A stretch of 32,957 nucleotides of DNA from an uncultured Verrucomicrobiota bacterium (GTDB lineage Bacteria; Verrucomicrobiota; Verrucomicrobiia; Limisphaerales; UBA9464). The stretch is from the NCBI GenBank assembly GCA_903842505.1, contig CAIMMI010000294.1, positions 1-32,957 on the forward strand, given 5' to 3'. The position numbers were made by a program, and so were the translations under genes. This document shows positions 1 through 6,221 of the stretch, piece by piece (within the stretch, counting starts at the first letter, position 1; each line of letters begins with the position of its first letter). The notes beneath the pieces were generated by a model. It was not told the DNA's origin and searched no databases. It saw only the letters and a list, made by a program, of their open reading frames with translations.

Positions 1-267
1 GAACAGGCGGACGTCACCCGCATTCCCAAGCGCCCGGAACGGCGCTACGACGTCGTCTGCGCCAACTTGATGGCCGACCTGCTCATCGCCGAGGCGACAC
101 GCATTGTCGCCCGGGTGGCGAAGGGCGGACGCTTGGTCCTCGCGGGAATCCTCGTCACCCAATTCCCGCAGGTGGAAGCCGCCTACGGCAAACTGGGTTG
201 GAAACGGATTGCCGACTGCACCGAAGGCGAATGGAAGTCCGCCTCGTTCGAGCTTACAGCGGCGTAG
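1..267 (+). CDS. prmA: Ribosomal protein L11 methyltransferase, 3' end only
   Basis: This is the C-terminal 88 residues of a class I SAM-dependent methyltransferase, open from the first base of the window and ending at TAG 265-267. The stretch YDVVCANLMADLL matches the region around motif IV of PrmA (usually VVANILA), which sits in the catalytic Rossmann domain. It is followed by the usual KGGRLVLAGIL strand and the C-terminal W-K/W-x-S ending. PrmA trimethylates ribosomal protein L11 in the cytoplasm. The start and the SAM-binding glycine motif lie outside the window. The last 14 bases overlap the 3' end of the convergent transporter gene. A different small methyltransferase cannot be excluded from this fragment, but the NLMADLL signature and the ending favour PrmA. 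Confidence 0.8.
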   Translation, partial: EQADVTRIPKRPERRYDVVCANLMADLLIAEATRIVARVAKGGRLVLAGILVTQFPQVEAAYGKLGWKRIADCTEGEWKSASFELTAA

Positions 268-1231
268 TCCGCGTCTGCTCGGTCTTCAACCGGGACGTCT
301 CCGCCTTCACATAGTGCAGGAGCACCGGCGCGAGGATCATGCCCGGGATCCCCATGAGGCGTTCCCCCAGCACCAATCCCAGCAACGTCAGCCACATCGG
401 GTTCCGGATCCGGTCCCCGATGATCTTCGAGTTCAGGAAGTATTCGAACTTGTGGATGGCGACCAGGAACAGCAGCGCCATGAACGCGGTCCGGTGGGAC
501 ACCGTGAAACCCACTCCGATGATCAGGGCGTTGCTGAGCAGGTTGCCCAGGATGGGCAACATCCCAAGCAGGAAGGTCAGCACCACGATCACCAGCAGGT
601 GCGGATAGCCGTTCCAGATCAGGAACACCGAGGTCAGCGCCGTATTGATCGTCGAGATCAGGATCTGCGCGCCCATCACGGTGGCGAAGCTGTGGTAAAA
701 CGTCGTGAACCGCTCAATCACAGCCTGCCCGGTCGCCGTGTAGAGGTTGCCCTCTTCCGCGCCCGGATGGCTTCCCAGGTCCAACTTCCGCGTCATGAAC
801 AGGCTGATCGCCACAACGACCCCGATCACGATGCTGACCGCCTCCACAGCAATGACGCGGACGTAGCCACCCACCTGGGCAAACTGCGTCTGGACATTCG
901 TCAATAGCAGCGTCCGCAGGCTCTTCGTGTCCGTGAACGGCAACTCCAACCCCAAGCCTTCCGCATAGTCGATGATCCGCGGGATGGATTCGTTTGCGAT
1001 CGTCGGGAGCGCGACGACGGCCTGCTTCGCGAAGAAGTACAGGCCACTGGCAATGCCCACCATCATCACCAGGAACAGGATGACGCCAACCCAGCGTTGG
1101 CCGAAGCCAAGCCGGTTCAACGCGAAGAACGCGAACAGCACCGCGATCAGGGGCACCGTCATGTGCATGACGGCCACCAGGACCAGGAGCCCCAGCACGA
1201 AGAGATAGGAGATGCGGATCGGCTGGTTCAT
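254..1231 (-). CDS. AI-2E family transporter (PerM/YhhT-like membrane protein)
   Basis: A 325-residue polytopic membrane protein. It opens with a pair of hydrophobic helices (ISYLFVLGLLVLVAVMHMTV and the following PLIAVLFAFFALNRL). A third helix follows, then a long soluble loop rich in charged residues (about residues 70-115). The C-terminal half carries the helices and glycine/proline motifs of the family: LLGMLPILGNLLSN and NPMWLTLLGLVLGERLMGIPGM. The family includes E. coli TqsA/PerM; substrates vary and are mostly unknown, so no substrate is assigned. The start at 1231 (MNQPIR) was chosen because the upstream in-frame extension MVWHRGAG is unlike a membrane N-terminus. The gene begins 42 bp after glycyl-tRNA synthetase ends on the same strand, so the two may share a transcript. 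Confidence 0.85.
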   Translation of the reverse strand: MNQPIRISYLFVLGLLVLVAVMHMTVPLIAVLFAFFALNRLGFGQRWVGVILFLVMMVGIASGLYFFAKQAVVALPTIANESIPRIIDYAEGLGLELPFTDTKSLRTLLLTNVQTQFAQVGGYVRVIAVEAVSIVIGVVVAISLFMTRKLDLGSHPGAEEGNLYTATGQAVIERFTTFYHSFATVMGAQILISTINTALTSVFLIWNGYPHLLVIVVLTFLLGMLPILGNLLSNALIIGVGFTVSHRTAFMALLFLVAIHKFEYFLNSKIIGDRIRNPMWLTLLGLVLGERLMGIPGMILAPVLLHYVKAETSRLKTEQTRTTPL

Positions 1232-1273
1232 GGAAGGTGGCAGCCCGGCACCCCTGTGCCAGACCACCCAAGG

Positions 1274-3043
1274 CTATCGAATGCGTTCAAGAAGATAGGC
1301 CGTCAAGGCGCTGATCGGCATCCGCTCCTGCCGACCATCGTCACGATGTCGGATGGTAACAGTGTCCGTCCACTCGGGCTTCTCGCCCAGCGTGTCGAAG
1401 TCAATCGTCACGCAGAAGGGCGTTCCCGCCTCGTCCTGGCGCGCATAGCGGCGACCAATCGCCCCGGCATCGTCGTAGAAGGCCATCATGTGCCCACGCA
1501 GAAGCTCGTGAACCTCGCGCGCCTTGGCCACCAATTCCGGCTTGTTCTTCAACAGCGGGAACACGCCCACCTTGATCGGCGCCACCTTCGGGTGGAACCG
1601 CATGACGACGCGCGTCTCGGTCTTGCCCTTCTCGTCGGTCGTCGTCGTCTCCGAGTAGGCATTCGTCAACAGACCCAGGATCAACCGATCCACACCCGCC
1701 GACGGTTCGATCACGTGCGGAATGAACTGACCCTTGGCCAACCCTTCCGCGTCTTCCTTCGCGTCGCGCGCCGCCTGCTCCGCCGGCACCCCAGCCTTGA
1801 GCAGGTACTTCTGACGATGCTGGAAATAGGAGTCCGACAACCGCGCCCGCGTCGCCTCGTCGAGCTTCGTCCACGCCGTCCGCAATTCCTCGTCAAACAC
1901 GCCCTGGGACTTGCCCGAACAACGCTCGTGCTGGCTCAGGTCGAAGTCGCTCCGGGCCGCAATGCCCTCCAATTCCTGCGTGCCGAACGGGAACTTGAAC
2001 AGCAGGTCCACCGTCGCCCGCGCGTAATGCGCCAACTCATCGGCCTTCTGCCAGTACTCTTCCAGCAACGTGCGCGGCAACCCGATGGAATCATAGAAGC
2101 GGATGCGCTCCTCGACCCAGTACTGGTGCCACATCTGCCAACCCCAGTTCTTTTGCGGAGCACCCGGATGCCCGGGGCCCGCCGGCTTCGCCACGCTGCC
2201 GCACAGGGCCTCGACCGCCTCGTCGGGCAGGATGAAGAACTCGAGTTCCATCTGCTCGAACTCACGCGACCGGAACGTGAAGTTCCGCGGCGTGACCTCG
2301 TTGCGGAAGGCTTTGCCGACCTGCGCGATGCCGAACGGCACCTTCTGGCGCGACGTCTCCAGCACGTTCTTGAACTGCGCGAAAATTGCCTGCGCCGTCT
2401 CCGGCCGCAGGTACGCCACGTTATCCTCGTCCGCCACCGGGCCGACATAGGTCTTGAACATCAGGTTGAACGGACGCGGCTCCGTCAGCAGCGAACCGTT
2501 CTCCGGATTGAACCGCTGCGAGTTCTCCACCTTCTCGGTGCGCTCGCCCTGCAACTCCACCTGGCCCAGACCGCGCGCCTGATAAAACTGCGTCGCCACC
2601 TTGCGCGCGCTCTCCGGCGGCTTGCCCGGCGGCAACAGCACCGCATACGGCTCGCCCGACACCTTCCCGGACGCCGGATCCACCGCACCCGTGTAGTGGT
2701 AGGCCGTGCCCGATTGGAGCTCGATCTGGTCCGCCCGGAACCGCTTCCGGGTCAACAGGCAGTCCGCCATCGGATCACTGAAGGTGTCGACATGCCCCGA
2801 CGCCTTCCAGATCTGCGGGTGCATGATGATGGTCGCCTCCAGGCCCACGACGTCGTCCCGCCGACGCGTCATCAGGGTCCACCAGAGGTCCTTCACGTTG
2901 CGCTTCAACTCCGCGCCCAACGGACCGTAATCCCAAAAACCATTGATGCCGCCGTAGATCTCCGAGGACTGGTAAACAAACCCGCGCCTCTTGCAGAGGC
3001 TCACCACCTTCTCCATCAACTCGTTGACTTTCGGTTCGGCCAT
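1274..3043 (-). CDS. glyQS: Glycyl-tRNA synthetase, single-chain dimeric type
   Basis: A 589-residue class II aminoacyl-tRNA synthetase of the homodimeric type, not the split alpha/beta type. It charges tRNA-Gly with glycine in the cytoplasm. The N-terminus has the family signature SEIYGGINGFWDYGPLG (residues 27-43). Motif 2 contains R247-N248-E249 in GKAFRNEVTPRNFTFRSREF, followed by EQMELEFF. Motif 3 is EPSAGVDR ending at R453. The HGTP anticodon-binding domain occupies about residues 480-589 (VAPIKVGVFPLL onward). About 90 residues of insertion between motifs 1 and 2 fit the bacterial dimeric enzymes. The start at 3043 (MAEPKVNEL) was preferred over ATG 3070 because conservation begins there. 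Stop is TAG. The transporter gene follows 42 bp downstream. Confidence 0.95.
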   Translation of the reverse strand: MAEPKVNELMEKVVSLCKRRGFVYQSSEIYGGINGFWDYGPLGAELKRNVKDLWWTLMTRRRDDVVGLEATIIMHPQIWKASGHVDTFSDPMADCLLTRKRFRADQIELQSGTAYHYTGAVDPASGKVSGEPYAVLLPPGKPPESARKVATQFYQARGLGQVELQGERTEKVENSQRFNPENGSLLTEPRPFNLMFKTYVGPVADEDNVAYLRPETAQAIFAQFKNVLETSRQKVPFGIAQVGKAFRNEVTPRNFTFRSREFEQMELEFFILPDEAVEALCGSVAKPAGPGHPGAPQKNWGWQMWHQYWVEERIRFYDSIGLPRTLLEEYWQKADELAHYARATVDLLFKFPFGTQELEGIAARSDFDLSQHERCSGKSQGVFDEELRTAWTKLDEATRARLSDSYFQHRQKYLLKAGVPAEQAARDAKEDAEGLAKGQFIPHVIEPSAGVDRLILGLLTNAYSETTTTDEKGKTETRVVMRFHPKVAPIKVGVFPLLKNKPELVAKAREVHELLRGHMMAFYDDAGAIGRRYARQDEAGTPFCVTIDFDTLGEKPEWTDTVTIRHRDDGRQERMPISALTAYLLERIR

Positions 3044-3077
3044 AGAAAACGCGAGCATCGCGAACCCCACTCCCCAG

Positions 3078-3083
3078 TGTCAA
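3078..3083 (-). promoter_or_regulatory. Possible -35 box upstream of glycyl-tRNA synthetase
   Basis: Read on the minus strand this is a perfect TTGACA, 34 nt before the ATG at 3043. The -10 position 17-18 nt downstream is poor (around CGATGC or GATGCT), so the promoter is a weak guess and would give a very short leader. Confidence 0.2.
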
Positions 3084-3102
3084 CGGATCGTTCCCGGACG
3101 TG

Positions 3103-3167
3103 TCGGCTCAAACCCCATCCCGACACCCCCTCCCACCAGGGATGGGGCAAGTGTCCTCACGAGCCGA
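3103..3167. repeat. Nested inverted repeat between the isomerase-like gene and glyQS
   Basis: CCCCATCCC (3113-3121) pairs perfectly with GGGATGGGG (3139-3147). Outside it TCGGCTC (3103-3109) pairs with GAGCCGA (3161-3167). Together they form a 65-bp imperfect palindrome 60-124 nt upstream of the synthetase start. It has no T-tract and no recognisable T-box features. It could be a terminator for the upstream minus-strand gene or a folded leader. The rest of 3044-3298 holds only the dispersed repeat at 3253-3291. Confidence 0.45.
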
Positions 3168-3252
3168 TGGGGCTTCTCATCTGAGGAGAGCGCTGGTCGG
3201 GATTCAGTACGAGGATCGCCCTGCGGGCTGAGGACGAGCACGAAGGGAGTCC

Positions 3253-3291
3253 GGCTTGAAACTTGAATCTGAAAACTTCGAACTCTGGATC
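3253..3291 (+). repeat. Dispersed intergenic element, copy A
   Basis: A 39-bp sequence that begins GGCTTGAAACTTGAATCT and ends GAACTCTGGATC. It is identical over its whole length to 10268-10306 and recurs in inverted orientation at 15129-15186. Copy A ends 7 bp before the stop codon of the isomerase-like gene at 3299, and the family's GTCTCGCCCCACC tail is missing here. Confidence 0.85.
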
Positions 3292-3298
3292 CCCTCGC

Positions 3299-4210
3299 TC
3301 ACACACCGAACACCCGGTCGAGAAACTGCCGGCTGCGGGCGTGGTTCTGAACGACGTCGCGGGTGATCTTCGTTCCGCCTTCGATGGCCAGTTCGACCGA
3401 AAAGAACTGCGGGATCTTCTTCGCCTTCACCTCGGAAGCGATCGCCGCGTAGTCGATGTCGCCCGTGTCCAGATCTTCCCACCAGATGCGGTCCCGGCTC
3501 TGCCGCAGATGCCACGACACGATCCGGTCGCCGTAGGTCTTGAGGCACTCGGCCGGCGCGATACCCCCGCGGAAGACCCAGTGCACGTCGTAGCAGAATC
3601 CCACCGTCTCCGCCGGGCACCGACGGAAGTTCGAGTGGAACTCATGACCGCCATTGGCCATCTCGGGCGTGTGATGGTGGATACCCAGCTTCAGGCCAGC
3701 AGCCTTGAGGTCATCGCCCAGTTCCTTCAAGGCATCGGCCTGGATCTCGAGTTCGCGATCCGTCTTCGAACGTCCGATCGGATCCGGGTTGAAGTTGATG
3801 ATGCCGAACCCGGCCTTGCCCGCCACCACCGCCGCCTTGGCAATCCGTTCGCAGGTCTCGGAGGCCTTGCCGAGCACATGGGTCGCACCGCCCGTGTAGA
3901 GGGCGACCGGCTTCAGGCCGAACTTGCGCAGACGTTCGGCGAACTTCTCGTTGTTCTCCGGCGTCGTGACGTCGAGATTCCCCTCCGCGTAATCGTACCC
4001 GGCATCCCGCAGCGCCATCAGGACCTCGTCGAGGTTCTTCCCCAGGTCCTTCCCGGCCCGCTCGTAGTACTGGCCCCAGCCGTACAACTGCGAACCCACC
4101 TGCGGCGACTTAAGCTTCGGAATCGGCGGGGCCTTCTTGGCATCCGCTCCATTCAACGCCATCGCACCGCCCGCCGCACCCGCGGCCATCAGGAATTCAC
4201 GCCGAGTCAT
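3299..4210 (-). CDS. Tat-exported sugar phosphate isomerase/epimerase-like TIM-barrel protein
   Basis: A 303-residue protein of the xylose isomerase-like TIM-barrel superfamily (AP endonuclease 2 fold). The N-terminus MTRREFLMAAGAAGGAMALNG is a twin-arginine signal (T-R-R-E-F-L then a weakly hydrophobic alanine/glycine stretch), so the folded protein is predicted to be exported. Likely metal and substrate residues are E76 (DYAEGNLDV), H178-H180 (GIHHHTPEM), D208/H210 (CYDVHW), H234 (SWHLRQ) and E273 (SVELAIEGG). The start at 4210 was chosen because the Tat motif begins there and AGGACAGG lies just upstream. The longer open frame to 4504 is only translated intergenic repeat. Many Verrucomicrobiota and Planctomycetota encode such exported barrels beside Gfo/Idh/MocA oxidoreductases, as here, and sugar or inositol catabolism is suspected. 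The substrate is unknown. Confidence 0.85.
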   Translation of the reverse strand: MTRREFLMAAGAAGGAMALNGADAKKAPPIPKLKSPQVGSQLYGWGQYYERAGKDLGKNLDEVLMALRDAGYDYAEGNLDVTTPENNEKFAERLRKFGLKPVALYTGGATHVLGKASETCERIAKAAVVAGKAGFGIINFNPDPIGRSKTDRELEIQADALKELGDDLKAAGLKLGIHHHTPEMANGGHEFHSNFRRCPAETVGFCYDVHWVFRGGIAPAECLKTYGDRIVSWHLRQSRDRIWWEDLDTGDIDYAAIASEVKAKKIPQFFSVELAIEGGTKITRDVVQNHARSRQFLDRVFGV

Positions 4211-4235
4211 GCCCTGTCCTGTGAGGGGCGGGCGG

Positions 4236-4262
4236 ACAAGTTTCAAGTTGGAAGTTTCAAGG
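4236..4262 (-). repeat. Variant of the TTGAAACTTGAA dispersed element
   Basis: On the minus strand this reads TTGAAACTTCCAACTTGAAA inside a slightly longer repeat-like stretch. It shares the TTGAAACTT word with the elements at 3253, 10268 and 15195 but lacks their right half. It lies 26 bp upstream of the Tat-exported isomerase-like gene. Confidence 0.45.
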
Positions 4263-4320
4263 CAGTGGAGTTGCCTGGCCGAGGAACGAAGCCTACCCAC
4301 CTGCCACCCTCGCGCCTTCG

Positions 4321-4466
4321 CGGCTTCGCGCGAAGCCTTCACGGGCTGGAAGGGGTTTCGCGCGAAGCCGCGAGGGTGCGAAGGAATGAAGGTCGGGGTT
4401 ACAACAACGGCAGCGACGGCCGCCACGTTCCGTCTTCCCTGCGCCTCAGCGCCCCTGCGGGAAACC
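4321..4466. repeat. Direct repeat unit 1 (146 bp) with CTTCGCGCGAAG palindromes
   Basis: This block recurs 294 bp downstream at 4615-4760 with about 11 mismatches in 146 positions counted by eye (about 92% identical). It contains the self-complementary word CTTCGCGCGAAG and its near copy TTTCGCGCGAAG, and ends in a GCGCCTCAGCGCCCCTGCGGG motif (two pieces of which recur near 15860). It does not look protein-coding. Confidence 0.8.
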
Positions 4467-4614
4467 CCATCCGTGTCTGTCATCGGTGCCCTCTGCGGTT
4501 CCAACGGCCGTCTCCCGGTTCACCGAGCGGAAGAGTTTCGCGCGAAGAGGAATCGAGACCGGGCAACGGGGACATTGCCACCCCGTCCGACTCTTTCGCG
4601 TCCTCGCGGCTTCG

Positions 4615-4760
4615 CGTCTTCGCGCGAAGCCTTCACGGGTCGGAAGGGGTTTCGCGCGAAGCCGCGAGGGTGCGAAGGAATGAGGGTCGGGGTTACGACA
4701 ACGGCAGCGACGGGAACCACGTTCTGCCTTCCCTGCGCCTCGGCGCCCCTGCGGGAAACC
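4615..4760. repeat. Direct repeat unit 2 (146 bp)
   Basis: Second copy of the block at 4321-4466, same orientation. It is immediately followed by CTCCGCGTCTCCGCGTGAA (4767-4785), a member of a second repeat family also seen near 15890 and 30790. The spacer 4467-4614 has another TTTCGCGCGAAG palindrome near 4536 and nothing that looks like a gene. Together these explain the 677-bp gap between 4210 and 4888. Confidence 0.8.
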
Positions 4761-4887
4761 GTCCCCCTCCGCGTCTCCGCGTGAACCCTCCCACCCCTCT
4801 GCCGCCCCATCCCGCGGGATCCAACGGCTGACGCCGTGGGCTAACTTCTGTCGGTGCTCCGCACCTCGGGAGGCCGCCAATCCCCGC

Positions 4888-6048
4888 CTATCTCCGGAAC
4901 GACGCGGCGAAATCCTCCTTGCCCCCAGCGACCACGACCTTTTCCAACCGGGATCCGGCGATCAGTTCCTTCAATCGCCGTTCCCACGCGAGGGCATCGA
5001 GCGGCAGTTCGACTTCCCGGCCTTCGAGCGCCGAGAACACGATGGCGTTCGCCAACTCCACCGAATTCACGCCGTCGCTGCCGGGGGCGATCAGTGGTGC
5101 GCCGTCGAGGGCGGCGGCGACGAAGTTTTCCATCAATTGCGCGTGGGGTGCGGCGGCGTTCTCGAACGGGATCTCGACGTTCCAGATCTCGGGCTTGGTG
5201 AAGCCGCCCTTCGCCGAGCGTGAGAACTCCAGCATGTCGCCGTCGTTGCGCGTGAACCGCAACTTTCCGTCCTCCAGCACCAGTCGGCCACGCGAACCCA
5301 CGATCTCCAATCGGTTGGTCCCGGGCGCCTCGGCCGTGCTCGCCACGAACACTCCGGTGGCACCTCCGGGATATTCGAAGTACGCCGTCACGTCGTCCTC
5401 GACCTCGATTCCGTGGTAGCGACCGAACCCGCAGAATCCCCGGACCCTGGAAGGCTGACCGAGCATCCACGAAAGCACGTCGAGATTGTGGAGGCACTGG
5501 TTCAGCAAGACACCGCCACCCTCCCCCTTCCACGTCGCCCGCCAACCGCCGCTCGCATAGTAGGCTTCGGTCCGGAACCAATCGGTGTTGATCCAGTTCA
5601 CCCGGACCAACCGGCCCAGTTCCCCGCTCTCCAGCAGGCGTCGGATCTTCTGGTACCGGGGTTCCACCCGGAGTTGGAACATCCCGCCCAGCACCTGCCC
5701 CGGCCGCGACGAAGCCACCGCCAACAACCGTTCCGCGTCCGCCTTGTGCGCCGAGATCGGCTTTTCGACCATCACATGCAACCCCGCCTCCAGCGCGGCA
5801 ATGCCCAGCGTGGTGTGATCGTAGTGCGGGGTCGCGATCAGGACCGCATCGACCGTCCCGCTCCGGATCAGCGCCAGGCCATCGCCCCAGACTTGAACGC
5901 CCTTCGCCGCGTAACTGTCCAGCTTGCCGGGCGACGTCGAGCAGACGGCCACCAACTCGCATCGCGCCACCTTGCGGTCCAACAGATAACCCGCGTGGTG
6001 CCGCCCGATGTTGCCCATGCCGATGATGCCAATGCGGATCGTTTTCAT
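4888..6048 (-). CDS. Gfo/Idh/MocA family NAD(P)-dependent oxidoreductase
   Basis: A 386-residue protein with the two-domain layout of the family. The N-terminal Rossmann domain starts IRIGIIGMGNIG with the G-x-G-x-x-G dinucleotide motif (G10, G12, G15). The signature E95-K96-P97 lies in HVMVEKPIS. The C-terminal alpha/beta domain carries the substrate-site H-x-x-D (H187, D190) in NQCLHNLD. These enzymes oxidise or reduce sugars, inositols or their derivatives with NAD(P). No signal peptide is visible, so it should be cytoplasmic. The start at 6048 (MKTIRIG) is the only one that places the first beta strand at the N-terminus. It lies upstream of the Tat-exported TIM-barrel gene on the same strand, across a 677-bp repeat-rich gap, so co-transcription is doubtful although the pairing is typical. 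The substrate is unknown. Confidence 0.92.
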   Translation of the reverse strand: MKTIRIGIIGMGNIGRHHAGYLLDRKVARCELVAVCSTSPGKLDSYAAKGVQVWGDGLALIRSGTVDAVLIATPHYDHTTLGIAALEAGLHVMVEKPISAHKADAERLLAVASSRPGQVLGGMFQLRVEPRYQKIRRLLESGELGRLVRVNWINTDWFRTEAYYASGGWRATWKGEGGGVLLNQCLHNLDVLSWMLGQPSRVRGFCGFGRYHGIEVEDDVTAYFEYPGGATGVFVASTAEAPGTNRLEIVGSRGRLVLEDGKLRFTRNDGDMLEFSRSAKGGFTKPEIWNVEIPFENAAAPHAQLMENFVAAALDGAPLIAPGSDGVNSVELANAIVFSALEGREVELPLDALAWERRLKELIAGSRLEKVVVAGGKEDFAASFRR

Positions 6049-6221
6049 TCGTGGGAAAGTTTTCCGAAGCCTGCGCAAGCAGTCCCTCGATCGGCAAGCA
6101 GCGCCCGGATCCGGGCGCTGGAAAACTTCACATCTGTCACCCGGCGGCTTCCATTCCGCCTTCCGCTGAGTTTTGCTTTGCCCTCGCACCAAGGGTTCCG
6201 TTCCCTATCCCGATCTCACCT

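Noticed and set aside
1097-3184. Plus-strand open frame of 695 codons opposite glycyl-tRNA synthetase
   Set aside because: Arginine/leucine/histidine-rich antisense translation. The minus strand encodes an unmistakable synthetase.
3044-3298. T-box riboswitch upstream of glycyl-tRNA synthetase
   Set aside because: No T-box consensus, specifier loop or antiterminator was visible. T-boxes are mainly a Gram-positive feature.
4446-4880. Several overlapping open frames in the 4211-4887 gap
   Set aside because: They are translations of duplicated repeats and read equally well on both strands. No ribosome binding site or domain.
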